Assembly: GCA_040954595.2 (NCBI GenBank)
Contig: CM082583.2
Location: forward strand, 13,640,001 to 13,704,000
Reading direction: 5' to 3'
Length of the DNA stretch: 64,000 nucleotides
DNA from: Balanoglossus misakiensis
Lineage: Eukaryota; Hemichordata
Made by a program: the position numbers and the translations under genes. Under the pieces are notes generated by a model that saw nothing but the letters and a program-made list of their open reading frames with translations, made no database searches and had not been told where the DNA came from. Each line of letters starts with the position of its first letter. Position 1 is the stretch's first letter. Of the stretch, positions 24,401 to 37,588 are shown in pieces.

Positions 24401-27400
24401 AAAATCGCGCGACCTATACATGGCGAATATGTTTTTTTTCTGAAAGAGTGACATCAAAGCTACCAAATTATGTAGAAATCAGCTACGACGGATTTCCCCT
24501 TTAACTATTGCTGGTTTCTTTCAAAATAGTCACAAGGATAAAAAACATAACAAAAAAGAAAATTTGTTTCCTAAACTGTATTATACTGAATCTTTACTTT
24601 CTCTGCCTTGCAGGGCAACAGGTGCTTTTGGTAGTAAAAGTACTAGATCATCCATTTCATCAGAAAAAAGTGGATCAAGGTAAAACACATACATACATGT
24701 AGCTCCCATGTGCCAAATTAGAGCAGGATACGAGTGTATAGGATGACATGCCATGATGAGTGGTCATAAAGTATTTCTCTACTTTCCCTGAATAAATAAT
24801 TGTGGTTATGCTGAAGTTCTGATTGGCATAATGTGCACATGAATAGCTGATATGCCTTCTAAACAAACAGCACTGAGTCTTGAACATTAGAGGTTCATTG
24901 GACATAACAATGTTCAATCAAAGTTTAGCAGGTTAATTGCATAGTAGACGTCTCTCTTTAAATTGAATAATTTTGTAGTAGATTTTGGATTAACATTTGT
25001 ATTCACATGGAGGCTGTGAAAGTCATGCTTTCATTGTCTATGTATATGGCTGTTGTAGTCATGTACAGCTGGTATACGCAATGACACAATGAGTTTAAAT
25101 GTAATTAATAATTTCATTTCCACTTTTTATTTCAGTAATGATGCTATTGAGTCACCCAAATCAGAAAAGGTTACCAACTGTTTCACAGACTGTGATGGTA
25201 CCCGTGATGACAATCCCGAAAACAATAATATCTCACATCAAAAACTTGCTCCTATGAAGAAATCAGGCAGACGGAAAAAAATTGGCAGGTACGTATACCA
25301 TGCATGTTGTTTCATTGAATTACTTTGGGTGTCAGTAGTACAGTTGAAAAAGCAACAGCAATTGGTGCATTGTCTTTTGTCATAACCGTCTTTTTGGCTT
25401 TATCAGTTAGTACCAGTAATTGACTTGAATCTACAACGACAAATTTGACATTCTCATACAGTGAATGCATCTTGAACCATCATTCCATATTTTCTTAACA
25501 GTACACAAAATCTCTCATAATTTTATTGAACAGGTCCAAATCCTTTGGTGGTGTTACAGATATCCTTAATGGTGCAATATCAAAAATTGATGTAAGTAAA
25601 TTATGACATGAACGTATCCTTACAGCTACAAGAAGTTTAGAATGGAGAAGTATTAACAATCTATGTTAAAGATTTAATGATTGTACTTTGTAATTTTAAT
25701 CAAAAAATCTATTTTGCAGAACTACTTGTCTGATTATTTTGAAATTTGAGTTGCAGATTCCTATTTTATATTAGTATCTATTGTAATTCTCTGGTTGAGG
25801 TGGGTTTATTTTTGAAAGTCATCATTATGAACCCTAATATATGTGATGCTATATTTGTGTTAGTTGTCTGTGACATGAGTAGGGGACAGATGAGGAAGGT
25901 CAACCAGTCTTTGAAGACAACTTGTGTGTTGTTGAAACTGTGTAAATAAGGATATTAGTACTTAGTCTATCTGCCACATTTGTCACCTAATCATGTCCAT
26001 TACCTTGGTATGTTTTCAACTTATAGGATAGCCGCAATAGACATTTTCATAAACTCTTTAAAGATATTCCACTGGAGGAATATGCAATAACCAGTGAGTA
26101 TTGATTTAATCCAATATTTTCATATTATTTAGAATGAAAGTGAGGTGTGCAGTGGTAAATATACATTTGAAGGGTTTCTTTGACAATCATAAGAGATTGG
26201 GGATGTTCATCATTTGATGTGTTTCGCTGTCTAGTAATTGAAAACAATATGTAAAGAGAACATGGAAAAACATGAGACAGACTCTTTCATCATTGCATTT
26301 GATGGTGTCATATGTGGAATATTCTGTCTGAATTGTTCAACCCTTTTCTTTGAGTAAATTTCTAGCTACCTTATTTCTTTAACCCCTGCTCATTGCATCT
26401 TCATGTATCTTCCAGGCTACACCTGTGCACTGCTTAAAGGTACTATTCTGCTGCAAGGCCGGCTCTATGTGGCACGAAATTGGTTTTGTTTTCATTCTAA
26501 TATATTTGGGAAAGAAACTCAGGTATGAGGATTATGATAATTGTTTTCTCTCTGGCTCAACTTAAGGAAACATTGACAAGTTTTTAGACAACACAAATTT
26601 ATTAACATAAATGTAACTGCATGTGTGTCAAGGGCAGTGTTTCATCATGGCTGGCATCAACCTGTGTACTACCTCCATTGTTGAGTATTTGGGGGTATTC
26701 CACTCAGGCAAGGGGCGACTGCAACAAAACATTTCATGTGATGCTGGTCACCCCTTGACAAATTGCTAACAGGTACTGACATGTCACTAGAGGGTGACTT
26801 GTGTTTAGATGAAATGCTGTATCAGCTGTGATCATATGGACATGGTCACCAAAACTGAATTATTTATGTACTGTGCATAATAAGGATAGGAATATTTGTT
26901 AATAAAGATAAATATGTTGTTGGGACACCATGAAGTGAGGTATGGAATTACCCTTATTTGGCCGTGATGTTAAAAATTATGTGTTGATGTATGTGCTTGC
27001 AGGTCATTATTCCAGTACTTACAATAAAATCTATTACACGAGAAAGAACAGCATTTGTGGTTCCAAATGCTATTGGTGTTAAGACTATGGATGACAAGAA
27101 GGTAAGTTAAATTACTAATCACCACGGAGTGAGTCATTAAAATATAGACTTCATTTTTACCCAGCCATCTGTATTTCACTTAAAGTGGCCATGTCTGTCC
27201 CACAAAATCTTTTGAAATTATACCATGGTCAGCCTGATTTTTTGGGGTTCTGGCGAAGACAATGTTTTTGTTTCCCATGAGTCTACATGCTTAGTATTTG
27301 TTTAACATATCCAATACTGAAATTATTACACATTCATTTGCTGATATTTAATTACCACTTGTGGACTTATAAATTTTAATGGAATGTTAACACAATAGTG

Positions 27401-30400
27401 ATAAAAATCTATGACAACAGTGACCAAATAGTGTCAGATCAGAATTATGCACACGTCTAGTGAAATGTGTCAACAAAAACAGAATGATAATAGCTTAATG
27501 TCACATATGGATATGCACACATTTTGGTGCATGAGTTCCAGTGTTCACAGAAATTGTGTAAAATATCATGAAACTCATTAAAATCCTGGAGATTTGTCTC
27601 ATAGGTAAAAAGTGTGTGTGAGAGAAGACTTGAAGCCTATTCCATATTGAAGCATCCTTTTTGGAGGATGTGGATTTTGTGCATGGACTTGCTTGCACTA
27701 TGAATGTGAATTGGTACAGTGTACATGTACCCAATTATGGGGTGTATCTTAGGGTACATGCATGTGCTCTTTTTTATAATGGCCCTATTACAGTGAAAAT
27801 GTGTGATAGATATGTGGTATCAGTTTTCATACAGGTAAAAGTGTGCTTTTAATTTAAGTCAAATATTGACAAATGCATGTTGCCCATGCATACACTGGTT
27901 ATCACAATGAAGACAAACTCTGGGTGTAATTGTAACATGTACATGCATATAATGTAAAACAGGAAATTTTTGCGACTTTGCAAGAGCCAAAAAACGTGAT
28001 AATGATTAGTCGAGAAAGAGCAATGTGAACTATAGAATGTTATTTGGAAGAGAAAACAAAATTTTACTGTAGGGGATCATGTATTATAAATTGTCATCTC
28101 ATTTTCATGAAAAATATTTATGTGTATTTTGTCTCCACTTTCTTTTCTGCAGCATGTGTTTGGCTCTTTGCTCTCCAGACCTGTCACATACAAAACTCTG
28201 GTTACAATATGGCAAAGTGTACTCAGAGATTATGCTGAAGAGGTAAACAATTTTATTTCACACTTAAAGATTTCACTTATCTGAATCTCCATTGGCTTTC
28301 ATTCTTTGTAGCATCTCTTCTCACTTTCATAGCATACGGCACCCTGTTCCATGTACCAGTTTTTCCGTTGAACTTCATTCCTTGTTCACCATTTTGTCCT
28401 TCCATTATTATTGGATGTCTCAATTAGAAGCATGGCAATAGGTGAAATCCATAATTTGAATGGACCATGGTACAAACAAAATTATGAGTGAAAAATAGCC
28501 ATAGAAATATGCGTATGTGAACGGTATTGCTATCAAATGACTAATCCTGCAATTTCCATAGAACATTGCAGAAGTCTGTTTGTGACATTTTATTCTGGAG
28601 TATATGCCTACTGCCTGTGTTCTCTAAATGTGCCATGGCTAGTGTTACCATGAATCTTCTGACAAGTATATCCACATTTGTATATCTTGTATTATATGGG
28701 GCCATGTTTTGGAAATGAAACTCGGTCACCAAAGAGATTTTTCACTTCACTTCGTGTAGAGATCCTGTGATTGTCCATTTGATTATTGGTAGATAGTCAA
28801 ATTTATCTCCCAACCAGCAATACCACAGAGTATCAAGTAAAATAATTTATTTTTTAACTTCTTATCAGACTTGGAGTTGATGCTTTTATTTCATAATGTT
28901 TCTGATTTTGGTAAGATACCAAAGTTATGCTAGAGATATTTCATTTTGCAAAATATAGAAATTTGCAAATACACATACATAGCCTTCAATATGCAGCCAG
29001 CAATTTTAGTTCATGTGTCACATTCCATACAATTCAGGACATATCAATAAGTCAAGATTCCAGTGCAAGGGAGGATGATGAAGAACTGGTTGACAGTGAC
29101 ACTGATAGTACTCAGGTTGAGCCATCATCACCGGTAAATTCCATTCACTGTTTCATTTCCATATGTTGACTCTGCCTGTCTGGAATAAACACAGACACCA
29201 AGCTAACTTTGTAAATTTCAAAGAGTGACATTCACTTGAGAATACAACCTTAGATTGGTGTTTGTTTTGCTTCATGAGACAAATCACCCCAACTTTGTTA
29301 AGTATTTTGCTACTCTGTGTACTTGAACATGCCAAGTTATTTGTTTTCTGCTACCTTAATTTTTTGTCAAACTTCAGTACATAATAGTTTTCAACAAGTG
29401 TATCCTGCTAACATGCTTCTAGGGCAAACTGTTTCATGGATTACGTGACCTGGGTGTTCAGATGAGGAGCTACATGCCAGTGTTACCTTTACAAACTTAC
29501 CTGTCAGAATGATATTGTAGAGCTATTTTCCGTTATCAGTTTCAAACACATGCAAATGCACATATACCGGTATATGCAGAGATTGTTTTTTTCACTTTCT
29601 TCCATTTTATCTTCCTGTCAATCCTGTGGTCATTTTGCATAGAATTATCACCACCTCACACATTTGTTTCCTATACAGAAAGGGTTGTGAGTCATACAGA
29701 TAGGGGTCGATAGGTTGCCATTTTTATGTAAAGCCTCAAAGAGAAAAAACACCCCCCCCCCCCCCCCCCCCCCCCATTCCTGTGATAAAAGTTAATCTTG
29801 TGTGTACAAATGTGTAAAACTTGGGATCATACATGCAGAAAAAATTAGGCTAAACAACATAAAAACCCATAGACCTGTTTGCATGTGTGGACAATTACAA
29901 ATGATCATCTAACTGCATAAAGAGCCAGACAGGACCCTAAAAACTGGAACTCACTATTGAAGTTGTAGGATTTGCAGTTTGTTGTCATTTTCAGATGTCT
30001 AAGCCACTGATGGCAAAATGCAGTCTACTTTGGTTGTTCGCTTATTACCTGAGCAAGTAGATTTACGCAGTAAACATGGCCAACAGTCACAATCGACCCA
30101 TTAATTATTATACACTCATTATACATGATTACTCCCAATAAATACACCTAGACAGGCATCGATGTTGCAATCCCTGGCATGGTTGGGTTGGGATTTGATA
30201 ACTGGTTGAGCAAGGAGATGGAAAAACACACTTGTATATACCGGTATAAATGCTGAAGGAATTACATCCAGTATACATATTGTCTTGCTAATTATTACTG
30301 GATTTGTTTTGGTTTTAGGTTAGGAAGAGGGATCTAGACGAGGCAGCTCACAATGCAGCTAAAGCCACTGAAGAGTTATCTAGTCATGATGGTTAGTGTG

Positions 30401-33400
30401 TTTGGTTGGGATTCCTTTAAAACAAAGCATTTTTATCACATAAAATTAACATAACCTCCTCGCTAAATGTATCCTTTGTATAAAATTGTCAACATTCAGT
30501 GAAAAGGGTTATAGAAAACACCCCTTTTAATATATAAATGTAATATGGCGTCAACTTAGATGTCTCTTGCCAAGTTCATCACATTCAGGACTTGCTCATC
30601 TGATAAGCTGATTGACTTACCACTGGTGTCTGCCTGCCTGTTGTCCACCAAGAATTGACCTGTCACCTGAGGCATGTAACTGTTAACATTGGTGAATATG
30701 TACTTCTTGCTACGATTGATCATATGCATACATACGATGTATGCAAGTTATCTTGTTTTCTATTTTTGTTCTAGGGGAGGACGAGTTGGACTCACCTTTA
30801 CCTCTGATAGACAGACCCATAACAGAAGCTAGTTGTCATAGAATCACAACAAATTCAAATGGATTTGTGAGAACTGTAGCAACACATGCTTGTGAGTAAT
30901 TAGTTCAGGCAAAAACATCAACAAAAAATCTAATATTAAAACACCCACATATATAGTTGTAAACTTCCAAAGCAAATGCCAACCCAGGGTACAAAGGCTG
31001 CATAATAATGAATATACCTTCTGTTCAGACATAGTTTCACCTTGGACAGCTGAATGTTAATATTTTCAAGAAAGTATGGTAATGCACAATTTCTTCTGAT
31101 TCTGTAGTTTTCCTCTCTTCTACATGTAAATTGATCTGTATCAATAAAAAGCTCATACTTTTGGTAGAGGGTGGGTGGACACGAGTCATATATCTTTTGA
31201 TAATAAAACTTATTCAAATAAAGAAAACTGAAAATATAAAAATAAAAACACCACATAAACAAGCCCGGACTTTCTGAAATATACTTTTTAGTCCCCCTTC
31301 AGTTCACATTCAGATTTGGTTAGTGAGTTATATCTACAGTGTATCAGTTTTCACCATGGTGAACATATATTGCACCCAAGCTTAATGTTTGCACTTCAGT
31401 AACGAAGTTGCATTCAGCAGATTGTTGTGGTATATCGCATTCCCCTGGAGACTTTGCTGGGTAACTAGTAACATTGTTAAGTGAATTAAGGCTGCAATAG
31501 CTGTAATTAATTCCTACAGTTTGTTTGCATACCCCACTGGATGTATGGAACCATGGGTATAGCTAAGTTCGAAAGCACCATGGGTTTAGCTAAATTCAAA
31601 AGCAGACAGAATTGTTTTTAAAGTAGGAGTTTTGCATGAGGGAGCAAAGGGAACAAGGTGGGAGGGTGGTGTGGTTTAAATAACAATTTCACTCCCACAA
31701 ATTAATCTACAGTACTTTGACTGAGGTGGTATTGTTGCATTCAAAAGGTGTAGCTTCAGCACTGACACCCACTTGCTATTGTAATCAGATGCATGGGCAG
31801 CATAGCGGAGGAGAGAATTAATACACTGTGTATTTTATGTGCATTTGCAGCGATGCCTTTCACCAATGCTTATAACTCTGTCCTGAGACCAGTCCAGTTT
31901 ATTCAGAGAGTGCCCCAAACTCATATGTTCATCATGTTTGCATCTGTCTTGTAAGTATTGTCATATTAACATTTATGATTTAACAATCTTGAAGTAGCCA
32001 TTTGACTCTGCAGTATGTTCTATTTTCAGGAAATGTAAGAGTTTGGTGAAATTTTATTTTAAATCTTTGCAAAAATAGTATTCATTTAGACTAAATATCT
32101 AACATACATGTACTTATGTGCATGCATGTAATCACTGTGCATGCACCCTATACTGCATGTTGTTAGCTACATGTATAGACATTATGCTTCAGTAACTTTT
32201 TCACTAAATTTGACAGGATGAGGACTGGTGCAACAAATAACTCCTGTGTACTATGGGTTTTTATCATAAACATTGTAGTCTGAGATAGAGATCATTGATT
32301 GGTACTGTACAGTAGCATCTCTTCACGAAACTGAAATCATGAATTATAAATGGCTTATAGATTGCTTTGAACATTTGTTTATAGGTGTACTACAAGTACT
32401 TATAGAACTTTAAGATTTGTTTTTCATTTTGTGTGGATAAATATTCCATTTTTTCAATACCTTACAAAGTACAGACATTATCTGTCAGTCTGTCAACCTG
32501 TCCATCCATCCATCCATCCATCCATCCATCCATCCAATCTGTCTTCGTCTGGTCATGTCCAGCACATAGAGGGGTTGATCAAATTGATGAATTAATGAAT
32601 GCAATATCAAATGAATGTATGAGTCATCTATGCTATTTTTTCTCTGTAGAGCAATCTTTCTTGTGGCATCGTCAGTGTTGTTTTCATATAGAATACTGCA
32701 GTTACAACCTATTTTTGAGACAAAACCAGATGCAGTATGGATAATGGAAAAGCAGCATGCAGATCATTTGTAAGTTTTACACAATTTATTCCTAACCTCT
32801 TAGCACCATGATTGAATGTAAATCTTAAATGTGTTATTTAATTTTGTAAATAGCTGAAACTAAGGTTCTTACAGTGGGTATTTATCATTACAAGTACATG
32901 TGCTTTGTGTAACATACGAAATCCAATAATGTTATTGCAGAAATTTGAATTACTGTAAATAGTAGGAAAGGGTAAGTCATGTCACAATATAATTTGCTAA
33001 TATTTGAAGTAAGTTTCTGGTAAAATGATGGACGATCAAGTAAAAAGGATCATCAAATTGACAAGCCTGTTATGTTATTTATTGATCTTGGTTGCCCGGT
33101 CTGCTCTTGGCTTGGGGTTGAATTGAATGTTAGGCTATTTACTTTACAGAAGTCAAGCATACAGTGATTCCTATCTGCTGAAACATCGAGTGCACAGTGC
33201 TGCTGTTGAACAGATACATGCAACACTTAGAGCAAACTTGGAAACACTATCACAGGTCAGTGAGCAAGTGTTGCTTGATACTTATTCCTATTATCAGTCT
33301 CAAGTCCCATGAAATTAGGCCAAATTTTATGATGACCTCTCATTGACTATGATGTTGACTGCACGTCTAGAACATCATCTACTCCTTTACTTGTTGTAAC

Positions 33401-34376
33401 ATCCAATGCAATATTGGTAAAGTTACCCAACCTTTCCACAAAAGACTCAATGGTCTCCATTCCTACATCAAAACAAATAGAGCCAACAGATTACCATATG
33501 CTCCACATTTTCAATTACATGGGCATGCTCTCCTCAATAATGCACTGTTGACCACAGTTATATGTCATGTTGCAAATATGAATTTGGTCAAACAGCTTGA
33601 AAATTTTTGGATATATACCTGATACAATGAATCCAAAAGGTATTAATGATTAACTGACTTCAATATAAGATAAAGGTTTTCTCTTTCAAGTCTTCACCCT
33701 TTGAAGAAGTGCCTAGTTTTCTCCCTTTACCAAAGTGCGCATGACCTTTATATATAGCCTTACCAAAATTTAGTGTTTTTGAATTGACTTACATTTTTCA
33801 GTGTTTTGTCCAGAAAGTGATCAGTTTTTTTTTTTTCCACCATTTTTACTGTCCTGTTTTCGGCTGGTTTGCAAATGAAAAATGCTAATGCACTCTTGTG
33901 GATTGTGATTACATAGGAAATCAATCCACATGAGACCAAAATATCACTGATGAAAAATAGATTAATATGGCAGTTTGGATCAAATGTGGGAACACAGTGT
34001 CTTTGACACTATTGTCCATATATTTGTGTGTATCAAACATATTTCTCAGTGGAAGTTTTCTATTTCTGCTGTTCAAATGTATTCTGCTGTATTCTGCTGT
34101 TCAAATGTATTCAAATAATTGTCAGATGTTCTATTTTCTTTACCTGTATGTGTGTCATATATTAATGTGACCTCTACTTTCTTTGTATTCCACAAACTAG
34201 TGACTGTCATTATTTCCCTTCAGGTCCATTCTTCGTTGGAAACTTTAAAGCAACAAGCAATCAATCAGCAAACTGAGGAGAAAGTATTTAGTAAGAAAGC
34301 AGAACCAAGAGTTGAACTTTTGCGCCAGGATGAACATGTGGAAACTAACAATGGAAAACAAATATCAGGCTTTTGA
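17547..34376 (+). CDS. GRAM domain-containing protein, GRAMD2-like
   Basis: Common coding exons: 24614-24679, 25136-25288, 25534-25591, 26027-26093, 26416-26522, 27003-27101, 28153-28242, 29038-29133, 30319-30391, 30775-30891, 31851-31950, 32650-32769, 33150-33255, 34224-34376 (stop). They are preceded by one of four alternative first exons, giving proteins of 583, 476, 505 or 475 aa. In the 505-aa form residues ~134-251 are a GRAM domain (HFHKLFKDIPLEEY..CALLKGTILLQGRLYV..NWFCFHSNIFGKETQVIIP), ~369-392 a membrane segment (FIMFASVLAIFLVASSVLF) and ~425-470 a probable coiled coil. A single GRAM domain, absence of a StART-like/VASt domain and a C-terminal anchor fit GRAMD2A/GRAMD2B rather than GRAMD1. 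Vertebrate GRAMD2A marks ER-plasma membrane contacts by binding phosphoinositides; the same role here is inferred. All phases agree. Whether it is orthologous to 2A or 2B cannot be told. Confidence 0.93.
19631..19656 (+). other. GRAM gene alternative first exon B
   Basis: ATG at 19631 gives MEDLAREL plus two bases (AG) at a donor gtaatc. Joining to 24614 reads MEDLARELRATGAFGS in frame. Only eight full codons, so support is the ATG, the donor and the correct phase. Confidence 0.5.
20152..20264 (+). other. GRAM gene alternative first exon C
   Basis: ATG at 20152 opens 37 codons plus AG at donor gtgggt (20265). The sequence starts MPHWLSGKGKEKSEKG and ends DPEKLALLQ-R when joined to 24614. It is lysine-rich and hydrophilic, like the N-terminal tails of GRAMD2B isoforms. 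Correct phase and length make it the best of the short first exons. Confidence 0.65.
21829..21897 (+). other. Possible 69-bp cassette exon, GRAM gene
   Basis: The acceptor tttgtttgtag ends at 21828 and a donor CCATG/gtattt is at 21897/21898. The length is 69, a multiple of three, with phase 2 on both sides, so it could be included between any upstream first exon and 24614 without a frame break. It would add IRCELKECQRPFTAELKTKL followed by KPW. It is open, but the donor is weak. Confidence 0.35.
22977..22999 (+). other. GRAM gene alternative first exon D
   Basis: ATG at 22977 gives MSAIQRE plus AG, with a perfect donor gtaagt at 23000. Joined to 24614 it reads MSAIQREKATG or MSAIQRERATG-like sequence in frame (last codon AGG, arginine). 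Seven full codons only; the strong donor and matching phase support it. Confidence 0.55.
29752..29775. repeat. Poly-C run, 24 bases
   Basis: An unbroken run of C in a GRAM-gene intron, preceded by an A-rich stretch. Length in the assembly may be unreliable. Confidence 0.9.
32501..32536. repeat. (TCCA)n microsatellite
   Basis: About nine TCCA units in the intron upstream of the exon that encodes the rest of the membrane segment. Confidence 0.9.
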
Positions 34377-35891
34377 AATTCATTAAGAGCTTTTACCTTG
34401 CAAGGAAAGCCTTTGAACCCATGTTCACCATACCTTGCAGTAGGTGTAGAATATTCCTGATAAGAGACAACTTTTTAAATTTGATGAAGGGTATTGGGTA
34501 ATCTTCAATAACCCACCTAGGGACATTTACAATGCAATTCATTTCTCTGAAAATCATGGCAAATACCTTTGTTAATGATTTTCATTTTAAAAAGTTGTAA
34601 TTTACATAGTTGAATGAAAAATAGCAGCTTCTCGTACTTAAAATAATAATAGGTTATTTGAAGGGGCCTAAAATGAAACTACATAACTGTACTTTTTGAC
34701 GTGGCTTTGATCATCATGGACTGCAATACATTACCTACCAGTAGTTCTGATATTAAGACTGAGCCGTGAAAATGAAAACATAACTATACTTACAGATCAA
34801 TTTTGTTCTCATGTGAGTGAAGTGCCTCAACACTGTCCTGTAGTCTTGAAAATTATATCTGGCACCATACCAACAAATGTGAGGGGCATTTTAGAGGTTA
34901 TAGTTGCAAATTATGTTGCGTGTTCTGCACTCACAAAAAACTTCTTGAAATTGTCTTTAAAACTTTTGTATGATATTCTTCTGTGTTGTACTTAAGAAGA
35001 ACGCTGCATGTTGCCATAGCAGACAAAACAGACCGCCATAAATTTGAAAAGGATATGAAATTCATGTTGTTGTCCTTGTCCTTGACATCAATTTTTATTA
35101 ATTAACTGGTGAACTATGTGTCTTCTTTTAACCTTTAGTGATAATCAAAAGATTGTCATGAATAACAAGAGGCTGTTTTCAAATGTGTGTGGATTTATGT
35201 ATGCTCTTATCAAAGTAAATGGACAGAATGTACTGTCTCTGATGAAGGATTAAATGTGTTATGTAAGACCACACCCAACCTACCAGCCCTAGACATTTTA
35301 GATTTACACTTAAAAAATTGAAACCTAACAATTGTTAGCCTACTTGTTTGACAAGAGTTGTCCTAAGACGAATTATGCTATTCACATCAAAACATGGTTA
35401 AATACTATTACTGACCAGACTACATTACGAGAAAGATTGTGTTAATAAAGGTTACATTTCTATTATTAAAGATGAAAGAAGTTCAGTCCACAAAATCTGA
35501 ATATATGCATGGTACATTTAGATGAAATTAATGTGGTTGTTATTTGTACGTCAGTTGGTTTTAAGTTCATTTTGTCATATTTCTGATTTATGTTTCGTGT
35601 TCCTTTAGGCTGGTTACCCTGAGGTTATCTGAAAAGTAAAAAAAAGATACATAGTTGAAAAGTGTGCTATAACGAGAATTCAATACAGAAATGTCAAATT
35701 ACTTACTGTGTTTAACAACTTTGTATAGTACATATCAATGATTTTTGATACATGTATCTTGTATTTTTAATTTTCTGCTTATAGCGATGAAATGTTCTAA
35801 GACTTGCTTCTTTTAAATTTCATATTACTCCACACAATTTTAAAACATCAATGTTAAAGAAGTTTTGACCTGTTTTTGTATATGTAGTTAA
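34377..35891 (+). other. GRAM gene 3' UTR and spacer
   Basis: AT-rich sequence after the stop at 34374-34376. AATAAA at 35444-35449 is a candidate polyadenylation signal; another at 37202-37207 would give a much longer UTR running through a MITE fragment. No supported coding frame. Confidence 0.45.
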
Positions 35892-36077
35892 AGGGACAAA
35901 GTCTCTCTCTCACTGCCCCTTTTTCCATTAATGATGTTTGATACAAGATACCATTTGTGTTATTTTACATGTAGATATAGTGAATCAACGTTTGACCACA
36001 CACGACTTCCACCCTGTTTGTAGACACGAGAGTAAAAAACTCGCCAAAATGAATAATCAGTGTTTTACCGTTTATTC
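35892..36077 (+). mobile_element. MITE fragment, AGGGACAAAGTC family, copy 1
   Basis: It starts right after TTAA (35888-35891) with AGGGACAAAGTCTC and shares about 180 bases with the copy at 51020-51206 (phrases CACTGCCC.TTTTTCCATTAAT, GATACAAGA.ACC, ACTCGCCAAAATGAATAATC). The right inverted arm found in copy 2 is missing, so this copy is truncated. Confidence 0.8.
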
Positions 36078-37297
36078 GAGCATGAGCTTCAAGTGTATAC
36101 ATGGACAAGTGTGTGTTGTTGTGTGATGCTGGTAAACGTAAATGTGGTCGCCCACAACCCCGGCCCACAACTCACAGAGCACGGAAAACTGCAGGTCAGA
36201 TAAAAAACAATTCTCAGAAATTTAACGTTGCAATGGAATCTGAAATACTCCTTGAGGCTGGAAGCCAACGGTCGGGTCGCAAGTTCCTGGTCGTGGTAGA
36301 GTCTTGTGTGTGTGTGCACGTATATTCAGTGGGTCGAGATCTATAGCACGTTCGCCTACATGTACTCAGATTCATGCTGATGTTTCAAGGCAGACTTCAC
36401 ACTGTGATTTTACACTTCTTGCCACTGAGACAGGTTCAAAATGGCGGCTAGTTCAAATTACGCTTAGGGCCAGACGTAAACAATGTCATGGCGTAAAGGA
36501 CAAAAGCTTGGTTCGTGGTATTCTTCAAGCCATGTGTGGTCATCATATGAGTTACTTATTGATTTGGAGTACATATTTAATGGATTTTGATGTGAAAAGA
36601 GAGAGACTTTATTCCATTAATTGGAAAGTAGTTTGAATTCTGTAGGACATTCATTTCATTTGTAAATGTAATCAGGTTATTATGCCATTTTCCTAAACAC
36701 ACCCACCCACTCTTAAATTTGCATTTTTCCTGATTAGTGTTTGCTGATTTACCCGCCGTACATTGATTAGAGTTGATTTCAATTCATATTTTTCATGCAT
36801 AGACTAACAAAATTCTGCTTATCATCACCATGGCACTTTGCTCTTCTACTGTAATGATATACTCTGATGAATGAAGGTGCTTTGAGACCTCCCTGATCTT
36901 GATCAACATGTTACAGCAAATTAGACATTTTTGTGGCATAAGCTGCATGTAATCATCTGGTACAATATTTTTGTTTTAATGTATACGTAAGTAATTGGAA
37001 ATGTTGTATGATAAAGTGTGAAATATCAGTTCTATTTTTAAAGTTGAACAAATTTGTATTCAAGAGTTTAAATGTAAATACTATCTATGCAAATGAAATC
37101 TTTTAAAGAAGAATCCCAGAGAGTAATTTAAGTTTTGTTGTGGCTGTTATGATAGTCATAAGTTTTTGTTTAATGAAGATCATAAAAGCAATGTGAAACT
37201 AAATAAAACAACAAAGCTATGGTAAATGTCCTCGATAATTTGATTTCTAGGTTTTGTTATAATTCTGTTTGGATCGCTATATCCCATAATTGGTCAC
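36078..37297. other. Spacer, no gene seen
   Basis: Several short open frames overlap on both strands between 36.0 and 36.6 kb, but none shows splice context or a known motif. An AATAAA lies at 37202-37207. Confidence 0.45.
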
Positions 37298-37443
37298 CTG
37301 AACTGTCAATCTGATTAAAATCAGATGTAGGGAACGGCGACTTGGTTTTTTTATGTTGTCGCCTCACACTAGTGTGAGGCGACAACATAAAAAAACCAAG
37401 TCGCCGTTCCCTACATCTGATTTTAATCAGATTGCTGAACTGT
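37298..37443. mobile_element. 128-bp perfectly palindromic foldback element with 9-bp TSD
   Basis: Bases 37307-37434 form a perfect palindrome: two 64-base arms, no spacer, centre between 37370 and 37371 (CACACT/AGTGTG). The 9-bp direct repeat CTGAACTGT flanks it at 37298-37306 and 37435-37443. Each end starts CAATCTGATTAAAATCAGAT, itself a small hairpin. A 9-bp target duplication with long inverted repeats points to Mutator-like transposition. No coding capacity. Confidence 0.9.
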
Positions 37444-37588
37444 ATGGTAAACTTTGAATTCTTTCTAAAAAAAAAACTTGTACAGTCACTATCACATAGG
37501 GACATATGTAATCAAGTTTGTTTATAATCCTTGATCCACGTTTGACATTGTGGTTACTGTTGAATTGAGAACTTCTTGGTAATTATAG

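Larger units (their letters stand above)
18438..24613 (+). other. Long alternative-promoter region of GRAM gene
   Basis: About 6.2 kb separates first exon A from the first common exon. It holds three more candidate first exons (19631, 20152, 22977), a possible 69-bp cassette exon (21829) and a decayed copy of a downstream intron/exon border near 23.54-23.60 kb. Nothing else gene-like is seen; short frames elsewhere have no splice support. Confidence 0.55.

Noticed and set aside
36089-36636. Overlapping frames of 76-110 codons on both strands
   Set aside because: No splice signals, no motif, and partly downstream of a MITE fragment; treated as chance frames.
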